From positions 131,270,899 to 131,334,898 of the forward strand of contig OX375873.1 of NCBI GenBank assembly GCA_947359465.1: DNA of 64,000 nucleotides, given 5' to 3'. Position numbers and translations under genes: made by a program. Shown in pieces: positions 44,820 to 58,377 of the stretch. Under the pieces are notes generated by a model that worked only from the letters and a program-made list of their open reading frames with translations, did not search any database and had not been told where the DNA came from. This stretch comes from Metellina segmentata (lineage: Eukaryota > Arthropoda > Arachnida > Araneae > Tetragnathidae). Position 1 is the stretch's first letter. The number at the start of each line of letters is the position of its first letter.

Positions 44820-45042
44820 GTGGAAGTTTGAAGAGTTGTGACCTGCTCAGGTGTAATCTATGTATTAGTCCGTAGTTCAATATTACGTGGTGCTTATAGA
44901 TAGCAATGTTTTCATATAACGCATTAGACCAAATATGAAACTATCATGACTATGATATTTCCCTTCACTTTGGATCTCTGACCCCCTCCAATTGCCCGTT
45001 GTGTTGGACCAGTGTGATGTTACTTAATATACTTACCTACAT
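44820..45042 (+). mobile_element. SINE A, old, with 59-bp filler
   Basis: TGTGGAAGTTTGAAGAG, GACCTGCTCAGGTGTAATC, CAATATTACGTGGTG then the filler (44892-44950), then TTTCCCTTCACTTTGG, CCAATTGCCCGTTGTG and a GTTACTTAATATAC end. The filler replaces about 15 bp of the SINE. Confidence 0.75.
44892..44950 (+). repeat. 59-bp filler inside SINE A, copy 2
   Basis: Identical over 59 bp to 43214-43272, 1.7 kb upstream in the same orientation. It has no terminal repeats of its own. Confidence 0.85.
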
Positions 45043-45054
45043 TACCCATGGGGT

Positions 45055-45240
45055 TTGCTATTTTTAGTACACACGGTAATCGCTTTGTCGGGATGACTAA
45101 GCTATCTTTCTCAGATCTCATCACTATATACTCTTCCCAAATCCCTCTTTTCATAATTTTCACATTTTTTGTACTTCATATTGTTTTGGGTTTGACGCAG
45201 CTTGGAGAAATATAGTTATTGTGCACAAAAAACTCCACAA
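45055..45240 (+). mobile_element. SINE B-like fragment, old
   Basis: TTTGTACTTCATATTG, GGGTTTGACGCAGCTTGG and ATATAGTTATTGTGCACAAAA follow the SINE B 3' order. Confidence 0.45.
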
Positions 45241-47189
45241 CAAACCCCCAAAATTAAAAGAATGTTGGAAGATTAGCACTTTTGATTCCCCAGGTGAAGA
45301 ATTGTTTTCAGTGTTATGCAACACAACTCCAAGCAATTGCAGTTGTTGTGTAGGCATTTTGTCCGAATTTTGAATACTGCAGTGAAATCAAAAACAGACG
45401 TAAAACACAATCATCGGCTAAATATGATTTACATATTTATAATAAAACATCACAATTAATTAACGTACTTTACTTAAACCCAAGGCATACTTTCAGAATT
45501 TGCAATTCTGTCGATAACTTTTGAAGTTAAATATTTTGTCAGTGATATACAAGATGTGTTATTTATAAAGTGTTCGTGTTAATTTGGTGCGGTGTAGGCA
45601 AGTTGTTACGTAGCTAGACAAGAAAAAAATTGGTGTGGTAAGGAGCACGCTTTGAGCTTCAGATCATCGTAACTTATGAATAAAACAAAATCGGCCAAAA
45701 TTTTGATAAAAATTAAGGAAAAATTGTTCTGCTAAGACTTTGTTTGTTATGTGACGTACTTCGCAGTTTTTAGCGCTTTCTGCTCCCGGGTTTGATTTGA
45801 TGCCGGTGTTACTAAGAAACAAACATAATCTTTCGTAATGGACAAAATGAAAACATGGGTAGCATGTTTGGACAAATACGTTGCAATAGACTATGAGTAT
45901 GCTGCAGAATAGGTTTTTATTATTTAAGAAAATAAAACCGTCACTTTTTTATGCAACTTTCATTATTTTATTTTATTAAAAACCTATTTTACGCGACCTT
46001 ACTTATCAATACAGCCCCGTATAGGGAGCTAGCGAAAATAAAATACTTAACTTTGATTGAAAATAATACAAACAAAACACCGGTTTCACGTCTCGTATTT
46101 TTAGAAACACCCTTGTGAGTCTCTTTTTAATTGCAGCACGCACTTTCTCAGTCATATTCATAAAAAATTGCCCTCATGTTAAAGTTGATAGAAAGGCTCG
46201 AATCACGATATGTTCAGCAGCAGAAAAATAATTTATTAAAAAGCCCGTCTGCTCCCCCATCGAATTCTTATTTAACTCCGAAAATTCATTTCGCTCCCGA
46301 AGAATTAATAAAAGAATTACCAAAACGAAACGGAAGCTGCTTTCTTCTCCGGCCACCTCATTCGCAGAAAATATTAATTCTAAAAAATAATTTTAGTGTT
46401 TTAACTTTTCTTTCGAGTGCCGGAATTATATTGCTCGTTTCTTCTTCCCTACCTGGCAAATGCGCTCCTAATGATTTTTCGCCCAGTTCTTTCCTCCACG
46501 TAATTTATCAATAACTCGATAGGGAGCCATGAGTTCTGGTCGGGACGAATCACTCTCAAGTAGCGAGTTAAAAATGAACATAAAATTCTGCTTCGGGAGG
46601 AAGAGTGGACAGAGAAAAGGTTTTCAGACTGAAACGCAATTTTCGCCCCAAACTCGCCTTTTTTTCTTCTCCACACACAAATCACTCTTTCCTTTTCATG
46701 AAAGAGGAAATTAAAATCCAGATATCGACTAAGCCAGGGAAAACGTAATAATTCTTTAATGCTTTTCTGCTTTTTTTTTTTTTCGTTTTCTTTCGTGTTG
46801 TCCATATTGAAAGTTTTTGGAAGGCCATTTTTATTGAATTGGCGCGTTGCTTCATTTGTTGATATTTCTGTGAAAGGAGAATAATGAGAAGGAATGAGTT
46901 TTTTTTTTACGAAACGGGGAAAGTGCTGCTGTTGTTCGTCATTGTATCCAGCAATCGAAAATGCGTTAAAAGGAAGTACTTTGAAAATCGATTAAGTACT
47001 TATTCAGTTAATATAAAGACTTGTTAAATGTAAGATCTTCGGCATTATGACTTGGTTTCGTCACACAGTAAAGAGACAATTAAGATTAAATTATTGTATT
47101 GGCATTCAAGAAGATATTATATCTTATGAGATGCATAATGTACCCGTCAATACTTGTAAAAGGATTAATATATTTCATGTCACTAATTT
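45241..47189. other. No recognised element; less AT-rich block at 46.1-46.9 kb
   Basis: 46170-46900 holds overlapping open frames on both strands (112 codons plus at 46176-46514; 118 codons minus at 46449-46805) in sequence that is less AT-rich than its flanks. Neither has a motif I know and they overlap each other, so at most one could be real. I leave both uncalled. Confidence 0.35.
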
Positions 47190-47731
47190 GAACCCTCTTG
47201 GGGGTTTATCTTATCAAGGTATATCGCCATTAGCAAAATTGTCCAGACCTTGATGGATCTCGTAATTAAAAGAATATTGACCATATATTGATGTCATGAG
47301 TAAAAATTGGTAATATCTTGATAATGAGATATCTAGTCATTAGTAAAATGGGTCAGATACTGGGGACTAAATATATGGTCATCAGCAAACTTGGTCAGAT
47401 TTTGATGAACATGACATTTCGTGGAAATCACTGGGAGAGTAAAATCGTAAATACACACCTGGCCTTGCAAAAGTGATCTTTTAAGAACTTAAGATGGATC
47501 TCGTAATTAAAAGAAAATTGACCATATATTGATGTCATGAGTAAAAATTGGTAATATCTTGATAATGAGATATCTAGTCATTAGTAAAATGGGTCAGATA
47601 CTGGGGACTAAATATATGGTCATCAGCAAAATTGGTCAGATTTTGATGAACATGACATTTCGTGGAAATCACTGGGAGAGTAAAATCGTAAATACACACC
47701 TGGCCTTGCAAAAGTGATCTTTTAAGAACTT
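47190..47731. mobile_element. Palindromic MITE, duplicated copy (P8)
   Basis: Left end ACCCTCTTGGGGGTTTATC; modules TAGCAAAATTGTCCAGACC, AATGAGATATCTAGTCATTAG, GGTCAGATTTTGATG; right end GAAATCACTGGGAGAG. Most of the MITE and about 50 bp of flank are tandemly duplicated: unit 47252-47492 repeated at 47493-47731 (241 bp, with only a couple of differences seen). Confidence 0.7.
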
Positions 47732-47961
47732 CCATTTTGATTGTAATTACCTTTCTTTAACAGCACCTTTATTCAAAATGATAAAAATATAAGAGATAAT
47801 TGGAAGCTCGATATCCAGATAACAATCAAGAGGTTCCTTAAAAATATGTCTCTTATACTGATAATACTTGACTTCCTTTTATTTAAATTGTTATTTTTGC
47901 TTTGTTTCCTAGATTTGGTCATTTGTCAGTCACCTTCCATTTCAATTAGAACCTTATTTAA

Positions 47962-48128
47962 CTCTCTTGATTGTTCTCTTAACGATTTATCTCACATTAC
48001 AAAAATGACCAGATCTTGATGGATCTGATATTTCGTCATCATGGCGACGATTTATCTCATTGGCAAAATTGGTCAGATGATCCTGATACATTGATGGACG
48101 AGATATCTCGGCGAAACCACTTGAAGGG
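47962..48128. mobile_element. Palindromic piggyBac-like MITE, short copy P9
   Basis: Left TTAA at 47958-47961 then CTCTCTTGATTG; modules GACCAGATCTTGATGG and TTGGCAAAATTGGTCAG; right end GGACGAGATATCTCGGCG, AAACCACTTGAAGGG before ATAA. Confidence 0.65.
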
Positions 48129-48562
48129 ATAATTGATAACGTAAGTCTGAGCTCAATATATGACAGAAATCACAAGTGGTGCCATGCAATATTCATCATC
48201 ATTAGTTAAAAAAATCTTCGGAAATCCTAGCAACGACACTATAAATGTTCATTAAAATAATAATGAGATTCAACTTGGTTTGTAGGTCTTATACGCAATG
48301 GCGTTGTGCATACGGCAGCTTCTAACATCGGCATCTGCTCTAAAAAATTCAAATTCGGCGACAAAAAATAATAATAGATAAAACACGAAGAAAATCTGAG
48401 TTTCTATTTTACGTCTCTAATTTTCACCGCAAGATTGCAGAGAATGTAGAAAACCAAACTGTTCAACCTTAAATGTTTTTTTTACTGGTTTGTTTATGGT
48501 GTTTTTCATACACAATCGGTGCCTTCAACACAGACCCTTTCCCTCATTCCATGTTTTTTCTT

Positions 48563-48655
48563 GAGTTTAGATGGTGATAATTGAGTTTAGGTGGTGATAA
48601 TTGAGTTTAGGTGGTGATAATTGAGTTGAGGTGGCTCGAGTTGAGGTGGCTCAAT
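48563..48655 (+). repeat. Minisatellite, about 21-bp unit
   Basis: TGAGTTTAGGTGGTGATAAT repeated four to five times with TTGAGGTGGC variants at the end. Confidence 0.85.
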
Positions 48656-48729
48656 TGGTCCCTCCGCACGGTCTATCATTACCTCCTTATTTTCAATCCA
48701 TTCTAAAAGATTGATCCTATTGTAATCCG

Positions 48730-49069
48730 CTTGGTGATTGTTGTCTCGACGAGATACATCGCAGTAACAAAACTGACCAGAACTTGATCGGTAAGATATG
48801 TCGTCATTAGATCTTATGATTAGATCTTCTTCTCGTCATTATAAAAATAGGTCGGCAATATCTGGATGACGAGATGTCTCGTCATAAGCACAATTGGTCA
48901 GATGATGGATGAGATATAACGTCGAAATCAATGGAGGGTTAAGACAGCGTTTGGATCATTTGTACAGAGTTGCTAAGATTTGTCGGAATTGCGCTTTCCG
49001 ATATATCTCGTCATAAGCAAAATTGACCAGATGATGGATGAGATATCCCGTCGAAATCACCGGAGGTTT
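48730..49069. mobile_element. Palindromic MITE with duplicated right end (P10)
   Basis: Left CGCTTGGTGATTGTTGTCTC, GACGAGATACATCGC; the right end GAAATCAATGGAGGG abuts TTAA (48939-48942). The last 85 bp plus flank (48889-48974) is repeated at 49018-49103, giving a second right end GAAATCACCGGAGGT with TTAA. Confidence 0.65.
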
Positions 49070-49205
49070 AAGACAGTGTTTGGATCATGTGTACAGAGTT
49101 GCTTTGTCTAAATTCAAGGTTTTGAAATCATTTTTAACGTTGGTCTGAAAATGATTAGTATTGTATTGTCTCTGGGGAAAAGAAACAATGGTAAATAAGT
49201 AGGAT

Positions 49206-49330
49206 GAATTTTAATTAACGTCGCACTGGAGGAACATAACGTGCTATTGGCGACGGTATGGGATCCAATCTAAAGGAAAAGATCCGACGCTAGCACTACG
49301 TAGTTTTGAAAAACGGTCAGATGGCAAAAT
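49206..49330 (-). mobile_element. SINE A fragment, old
   Basis: TTTTAATTAACGTCGCACTG, GCTATTGGCGACGGTATGGG, CGGTCAGATGGC. Confidence 0.7.
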
Positions 49331-50021
49331 GGTCCAGAGATTACTTATAAAGTCTTCTAAAGTTAAGCATAAATTGTTGTCGATCAAATCTATTCCCAGC
49401 TTGACATTGATAACTATCAATGTTGCGGAAAACTACTGTTGACTGACATAGGAAATACAAACAAAATCTCAGGTGATGTCGAGGACACAGATCGTAGTTT
49501 TGATGTTTATACTCAGACCTGTTGTTGAATGGTGGAATGAATGAAGCAGACGTAGGAAGTAATAACGATTATTTAGTGTGTGAATATTCAAAAAATAATT
49601 TACAGTTTGAACGGTTAAAGTGCAGATCGATATTAATTGTTGCTGATAGATTGTTGTCCAATATTAATTATAAGTTTGGTAGTTTTCGAATGACAGCACT
49701 TTTTTTTTTTTTTTTTTTTTTTTAAGTAGTCCTCGCAACGAAATCTGACGAACACTGGCCCAAAACTATCCCAGAACAGTCGAATTTCGACATATTGCGA
49801 AAGCGCCTGCGCATTAGATCGAAAGGACATGTCAGCTACGGACATTATTTGTCTACACTACACTATATTTACCATCTTGAAGTTTTCTCTAGTTTTGGAA
49901 TCACCATACCAAACAGTTAAAACGATTTTTTTATAACTCGGCTTTTCATGCATGCTAGCTAACTTAACACTGGTCCGATTTTTAAGAATGATTCACTCCA
50001 AATAGGGTTATAGGGGGCTTG
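49331..50021. other. No recognised feature
   Basis: A poly(T) run at about 49700-49723 extends a meaningless frame. Nothing else assigned. Confidence 0.4.
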
Positions 50022-50190
50022 TTCACGTTAAATATGTCGTGGCCTCAAATGTCCTCACGTTGGTGTGGAGAGTGGGGTGCCAGCTCATGTGTAACCTCGT
50101 GAACTGACCGTGGTTCAAATCGACGTGGGGTTACTCTCGGATCTTTCACTAGGGGTTTGCTCCAGTATGACGTTAATTAAAATACCTACC
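50022..50190 (+). mobile_element. SINE A, old, partial
   Basis: GTGGCCTCAAATGTCCTCACG, GAGAGTGGGGTGCCAGCTCA, TGACCGTGGTTCAAATCG, and a TTAATTAAAATACCTACC end. The head is missing. Confidence 0.8.
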
Positions 50191-50672
50191 TAATATATTA
50201 CATTGCTTAAATCTAATCAAGATCTATTATGAATTCTAAAATATTCTATATTTTAAGTGTGAGCGTTAGTTTTGGGTGAAAGTAGTTTGCACCAAATTGT
50301 TTCTTAAATTCCTGTATTCAATACAAATCCAAATTTTTAGCTTGTCAACTTGTTTCGGAAATCTATATATGTGTACAGATTCCTCTTTCTTTGCACGAGA
50401 AAAAGCTTCATTCGCATTTGTTACATGCAACGACTCAATCATCGGATTCCGCTTGTAAATAAAATTCTGGTACTCTCAAAGAACATAACTCAGGAAGTGC
50501 GTTTCTCGTTTTTCAATTGCTATTCTGAATTTATCAATCATCCGATAGATCGCATCAAATAATATATTCTGTGTTTCAAAGTCAATTTTATGCCCAGTCA
50601 ATAATTCCCAAGATATCAATGTTCTTTATCAACCGAAAATAACACTTCATGCATTCAAGTGTAAACAAAACG
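50191..50672. other. AT-rich, no recognised feature
   Basis: Two small overlapping frames without motifs. Confidence 0.4.
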
Positions 50673-50684
50673 CCAGCTCAGATG

Positions 50685-51012
50685 GTAATGATAAATTGAG
50701 TTAACGTCGTACTAGAGCAACACAACGGGCTATTGACGACGGTCCGGGATCAGTCCCTTAAGGGAAAGATCCGAGGACAACACCTCGTAATTTTGAACCA
50801 CGGTCAGATGACGAAGCAACACCTGAGCTGGCACCCCACTCTCCAAACTTCCACGCCAACCCAACGTGAGGACTTTAAGCCACGACAGATTTAAGGTGCA
50901 CCAGCCGCCTCTACACCATACGCTTACAAACATCCATGCCCGTACCCGGATTCGAACCAGGGACCTTCCGATCTAGAGGCTAACACCTTAACCACTATAC
51001 CGGTTGGTCGGC
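50685..51012 (-). mobile_element. SINE A, young full-length copy 5
   Basis: Tail at left, tRNA-like head at right (GGTTGGTCGGC). Perfect 12-bp duplication CCAGCTCAGATG at 50673-50684 and 51014-51025, drawn from the older SINE A at 51013-51160. A few base changes from copies 1-4 (for example TTTAAGCCACG). Confidence 0.9.
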
Positions 51013-51160
51013 TCCAGCTCAGATGTGATCTCGTCTCCTGACCGTTGTTCAAAATTACGTGGTGCTGTCACTCCCCTATCTTTCCTTTCGAGTTTATCAC
51101 TGACCGCTGCCAATAGCCCGTTGTGTTGATCCAGTGCGATGTTTAAATGAATACCTACCT
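51013..51160 (+). mobile_element. SINE A, old, partial
   Basis: CCAGCTCAGATGTGATCTCG, TTCAAAATTACGTGGTG, CCAATAGCCCGTTGTG, AATGAATACCTACC. Host of young copy 5. Confidence 0.8.
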
Positions 51161-51639
51161 GCCTCTTGTTGGTGTTTTCTAGTGGATATAGTTCCTTTAA
51201 GATAAGAGTTTTCATGATTTTTTTATTTGGTCTTTTTTAACTTTTACGATCAATTCTTCTCTTTCATAAGATATTTTTTATTTGTATTCCCAGACTTTAC
51301 ACTTGAAGGCGATCTGGTTTCCAAGTAGCTCACCAGTGTTGAAGATCGATCGCTCTTAGTATGACCAGGACGTATTTGTCTTATCTGATTTGAGTGCTAG
51401 ATACGCTTTTCATTTTATCTGCGCTAGTCTGTTTAAACGCGATTGTTGTGTTAATTGATTTTACTAGTTCTGAGAAGGCCCTTTAGCTTTCAGCTAACTC
51501 GCCTTTAATGGAGTAATTTGAAATCCTTGATCTATCTCTCTCAAGCACTGAACTAATTTTTATTCCTGGACATGTTTATTTAAAGTTCGAGGCACACCAT
51601 CTCTTCCGGCTCCTTTTTCCTCTCTTCATACGGTCCGTC
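51161..51639. other. No recognised feature
   Basis: Nothing assigned. Confidence 0.4.
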
Positions 51640-51775
51640 GTTGCTCAGTGAGTACTCACACTACACTAGCAACCTGAGACTGTACTGGTTTGATTCATCA
51701 CTGGGTGTATTCCCTTCTGTGTCAGTATAACTTTTAATAAGTGCTTATGTCTATTACTTAATATTGTATATACAC
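51640..51775 (+). mobile_element. SINE B copy, partial
   Basis: GCTCAGTGAGTACTCACACTAC (A-box-like), CTGGTTTGATTCATCACTGGG (B box region), ATTCCCTTCTGTGTCAGTATAAC, TGTCTATTACTTAATATTG. Confidence 0.55.
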
Positions 51776-52645
51776 TCTATAACAAGCAAAATCGACTCAC
51801 CAAGAAGGTGCAGAGTTGCAGTGGTGCCAGGTCCGATAAACTTGGAACGTCACTGACTGGGAACGTATAGGCTTTAGTGACGAATCCCGTTTTTAACTGT
51901 GTCCTGACGACAACGGCAGACGAGTCGGGATACGTCCAGGGCAGCGCGGGAATCCTGCCCTTAGTATTGCACGCCACACACGTCATAATGTCAACAGGGC
52001 ATAATGACCTGGGGTGCCTTCTCCTTTCATCATCATCTCATTTCTAGCACACTTACAGTACAGTGGTACGTAGACGACATTCTACAACCGTTTTTGAAAC
52101 ACCCCGAACTTGCTTTTCAGCAATATAATGCTTCGGGGTGCGGCTACCAGTCTCTAAGCCTTCAGGCGTGACTGAGCCCTGAGGGTCTTGAAACCAGATA
52201 ATGTCCGGCCGAACATGGCACGTGTTGCTATGAATTGTCTTCAAGCTTTCCCAACATTTCCTTGGACAGTTAGGTCTACTGTTCTCTCTCCCATAGAGCA
52301 AATTTGGGACGTTATGGAAAGGCGATTGCTACCATCTCGGAATGTTGACCATGTAGCCCGACAGTTGGAGACAAGTTGGCAAGAAATTCCACAGGACACC
52401 ATCCGGGAACATTTTTAGTCTTTGCCACGCTGGGTGACAGCTTGCATCCTGGCCAGAGGTGTATCAACGCGTTATAGACTTCCTCCCTTTGTAACGGTCA
52501 AACTCTGAAATTAAGAATTCATGTGTTCTGAAATTCGAATCGTTTGTTTTTATATGTATGTTCTTCACATCCAGCAATGTTTATCGTAATCAGACAACTC
52601 CTTCATCGTGAGTCATTTTTTTTGTTATAGAATGTATCTTGTGTC
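51776..52645 (+). pseudogene. Tc1 family 1 transposase relic (copy G)
   Basis: Left end near 51776 (CACTCTATAACAAGC, ATCGACTCACCAAGAAGG) joined directly to GTGGTGCCAGGTCCG and the catalytic half, as in copies B and C. It continues through GTGACGAATCCCGTTTTTAAC, then the C-terminal part (complete block MARVAMNCLQAFPTFPW, then SPIEQIWDVMERRL, then VARQLETSWQEIPQDTIREH) and the 3' end ATCAGACAACTCCTTCATCG...TTGTTATAGAATG near 52630. Deletions near 52025 and a 67-bp insertion at 52131-52197 break it. The stretch 52188-52418 is open and is the best-preserved C-terminus of the family. Confidence 0.85.
52131..52197. mobile_element. 67-bp insertion in Tc1 copy G
   Basis: Sequence from CTTCGGGGTGCGGC to CTTGAAACCAG interrupts the Tc1 reading. 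ATAATG occurs on both sides (52125-52130 and 52198-52203) as if duplicated. It has no clear inverted ends and is not seen elsewhere in the window. Confidence 0.55.
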
Positions 52646-52765
52646 TGGCGCTACATGGTCAAATGATTCCTTTCTCCATAAAAACCAAACCAATCAACCT
52701 TATATTCATTACATTCTTTGTCGCCAATGCCCCGCTGTGTTGTTCTTGTGCAACGTTGATTTAAA
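52646..52765 (+). repeat. SINE-derived flank shared with 17.3 kb
   Basis: TCTTGTGTCTGGCGC, CATAAAAACCAAACCAATC, TGTCGCCAATGCCCCGCTG match 17346-17450; here it continues into the normal SINE A end (GCAACGTTGATTTAAATACC). Confidence 0.7.
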
Positions 52766-55783
<3,018 letters not shown>

Positions 55784-55787
55784 TTAA

Positions 55788-55993
55788 AACTACAAATGGT
55801 TTCGACGAGGTTCTTCATCCATCAATATGTGGTCAAATTTTCTAATAACAAGATTTTTCGTCTTCAAGATACTGCCTATTTTTGATGGTGACTAGATAAA
55901 TATCTGGGTAGTTTTCTTTTAATGAGGATATATCTCGTCCACCAATAGGTTGCTAGTTTCGATAATGAAGATTTACGTCGTCGATGAGGAGGG
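55788..55993. mobile_element. Palindromic piggyBac-like MITE, copy P11
   Basis: TTAA at 55784-55787 and 55994-55997. Left end AACTACAAATGGTTTCGACG; centre TACTGCCTATTTTTGATGG; right end GATTTACGTCGTCGATGAGG. Diverged, but both ends are complete. Confidence 0.75.
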
Positions 55994-56103
55994 TTAATTG
56001 TCAACCACCCCGAGGGTTAATTATTAATGCTGTCACTAAATTAAATGTTCTTCTAGAAACCAAACTCCTGTTTGTGGCCATGTCTTTGGTAGTAGATACG
56101 CAG

Positions 56104-56398
56104 TTGAATTAACGTCACACCGAGGCAACATATCTGGCTTTAGAAGATGGTACAGGACGAATTCCGAAGTGAAAGATCCGAAGACAACACCTCGTAATTT
56201 TGAACCACGGTCAAATGACGAGGTAAGCACCTGAGCTTGAACCCCGCTCTCTAAACTTCCTCCACTCGGCTAAGTGAGGACATTTGAGGCCACGACAGAT
56301 TTAACATGTACCATCCTCCGTGTACAAGACTGTGTTTGGTTGGACCAAGTTGCAAACTTCCATTTGCTGATCCGTTACTTTTCCAACTGGATATCCAC
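56104..56398 (-). mobile_element. SINE A, old, nearly full-length
   Basis: TGAATTAACGTCACACCGAGG, ACACCTCGTAATTTTGAACC, GAGGCCACGACAGATTTAAC, then a degraded head (CCGTTACTTTTCCAACTGG) in place of the B and A boxes. Confidence 0.75.
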
Positions 56399-57516
56399 GG
56401 CCCTTTCATGTCTTGGGAAATTTCACAAATACGATTATTTACAATCCCTACTGTGGCTATCATAAAATGTATGCAAACTCGGAAATTGTAAACTTTTTCT
56501 TAGATGACAAAGTCTCATTACCTTACTCCGATACTATTATTTATAATTCCCTCGTAGGATAATGTGAATATAAGTACAAAGTATGTGATTTAGGCATTTC
56601 CTCTTACTCGACGCATTATCTTGCTCCAACGACCTCCGCTGTCGAAGAAGCGTGTAGGTACGATGCCCTCTTCCGGTGCAGAACGATAAAATATCACAAG
56701 AAACCGACACCCTGTCACACGTTAAATTTGGGTAATAAACAATATTTATGCCCGGAATTAACCTTAAGTCTTCGGAATGGCTTCATCACCGCTGCTAATG
56801 CTCTTTATTCTAAAACGGCCCTCAATCATATTGTCAGGTTTATCCGCCGCTCCCATCAACCTCTGAGAACAAGACAACACGGGCCGTTTTTAAAAGCCTT
56901 TACTATTACCTCCGCGTTTTTTCTCTTCTCCATTTATTGAGATCCCTTCGCCATTCATTATCGTTCGGAAACGCCGAGACAATTCGAATTGTTTTGAAGT
57001 GAAGCAAAGCAGGCGAGAGGTTTATTTAAATTGGCACCGCTCGCTTTTGCTGCGAGTGCGACTGCATTAGGGAACGGCGTAGCTCGCAATTGTCGAATTA
57101 GCATTTTTATGCCGGACATGAAGTTCCGGGGGATTACGGTTAAAAGCCAGCTCGATTAGCATACATTCCGTGGGCCGATGTAAATGATTTCTCCTAACAG
57201 TCCGTAACCGGAGTTTGCAACGCCACAGTTGGAGTGGTTTAAGATATGTGAGCCTCTTTTTTTCACTCATTAGTCTCATTTCCGACCTCCATGCTTGCAT
57301 CACGCTTTCAGCTGTTCTTCGCTAATTTGGTTTCGGAGAAAATCATGGTTTCCTGCGGTGGAGATGGTTATTCTAATGTGGTGGGACTGAGATTTAATTT
57401 AGTTCGGGTAAACTGACGCTTGTAAATAGGAATTGTTGCCAATTTTTTTTTGTTCTCACACTGCTAGATCAGACGAAAACTTGGTGACTTTGAACTTAGT
57501 CGCATGATATATTGAT
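56399..57516. other. Less AT-rich region, no gene called
   Basis: 56590-57330 is GC-richer with many CpG dinucleotides. Frames of 70-78 codons (56728-56940 plus, 57067-57303 minus) have no motif. This could be conserved non-coding or old repeat DNA. Confidence 0.35.
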
Positions 57517-57528
57517 AGAACGCACTAG

Positions 57529-57827
57529 AGCCAACCAACAGGTCTGGTTGTTAAGTTGTTAGCCTTAGATAGTAAGGTTTCTAGTTCGAATCCGGGTCAA
57601 TTCATGGATGTTTGTAAGCGTGTGTAGAGGCGGCTGGTGCACCTTAACTATGTAATGACCGAAAGTTGTGGAAGCTTGGAGAGTGGAGTGCCAGCCCAGG
57701 TGTTGCCTCGTCATCCGACCATGGTGTTGTCCTCGGGTCTTTTCATTTTGGGGATTAATCCCGGACCGTCGTCAATAGCTCGTTGTGTTACTCTAGTACG
57801 ATGTTAATTAAAAATTACCAATTACTA
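57529..57827 (+). mobile_element. SINE A, young-type full-length copy with changes
   Basis: Head GCCAACCAACAGGTCTGGTTG and TAGTTCGAATCC (B box), body GTAGAGGCGGCTGGTGCACC, tail ATTACCAATTACT. 12-bp duplication AGAACGCACTAG at 57517-57528 and 57828-57839. It carries more substitutions and two small deletions than copies 1-5, so it is of intermediate age. Confidence 0.9.
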
Positions 57828-57839
57828 AGAACGCACTAG

Positions 57840-58169
57840 CGGCAGTAAAGGTTTCGAGGTATTTACACTAACAAGCAGCATTGAAAGTATCAAAAAACTC
57901 TATTTTAGTCTGTTTAGAAGGAAGTGAGACACTGTAGTGGTATAAATCGGGATGTAAGGGTTCTTCCGTACAAGTAATTTTGAGGGTATTAGCGTTTTGG
58001 TTAGGTACCTCATTGATAACCTGTGGCGCAATTTGGCATGTTCCTTGAAAGCACTTCGTCATCTTAAAGATTATTACAAACGAACCCCAAACATTGACTA
58101 ACCAATATCAAATAAAATTAGTTGTTTTTTAACCCGGAAATTTTTTTTTCTTCATTGACTTATTCCTGC
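57840..58169. other. No recognised feature
   Basis: Nothing assigned. Confidence 0.4.
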
Positions 58170-58365
58170 GAGTTGTAAGTCACGCTGGCATGGTGGTGAA
58201 GTTCGGAGAGTGTGATGCCAGCTCAGGTGTAACCTTGTCATCTGACCGTGGTTCAAAATTACGCGGTGTTGACTTCGGGTCTTCCCCTCGGGATTGATCC
58301 CGTACCGTCAGCAATAGTCCAATGTATTGCTCCAGTGTGATGTTAATTAAATACCTACATACCCA
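58170..58365 (+). mobile_element. SINE A, old, 3' part
   Basis: GATGCCAGCTCAGGTGTAACC, CATCTGACCGTGGTTCAAAA, ACGCGGTGTTGACTTCGG, GTTAATTAAATACC. Confidence 0.8.
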
Positions 58366-58377
58366 CCGACGAGTTAT

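Noticed and set aside
46176..46805. Overlapping 112- and 118-codon frames on opposite strands
   Set aside because: No motif on either strand; overlap suggests both are chance frames in a less AT-rich block.
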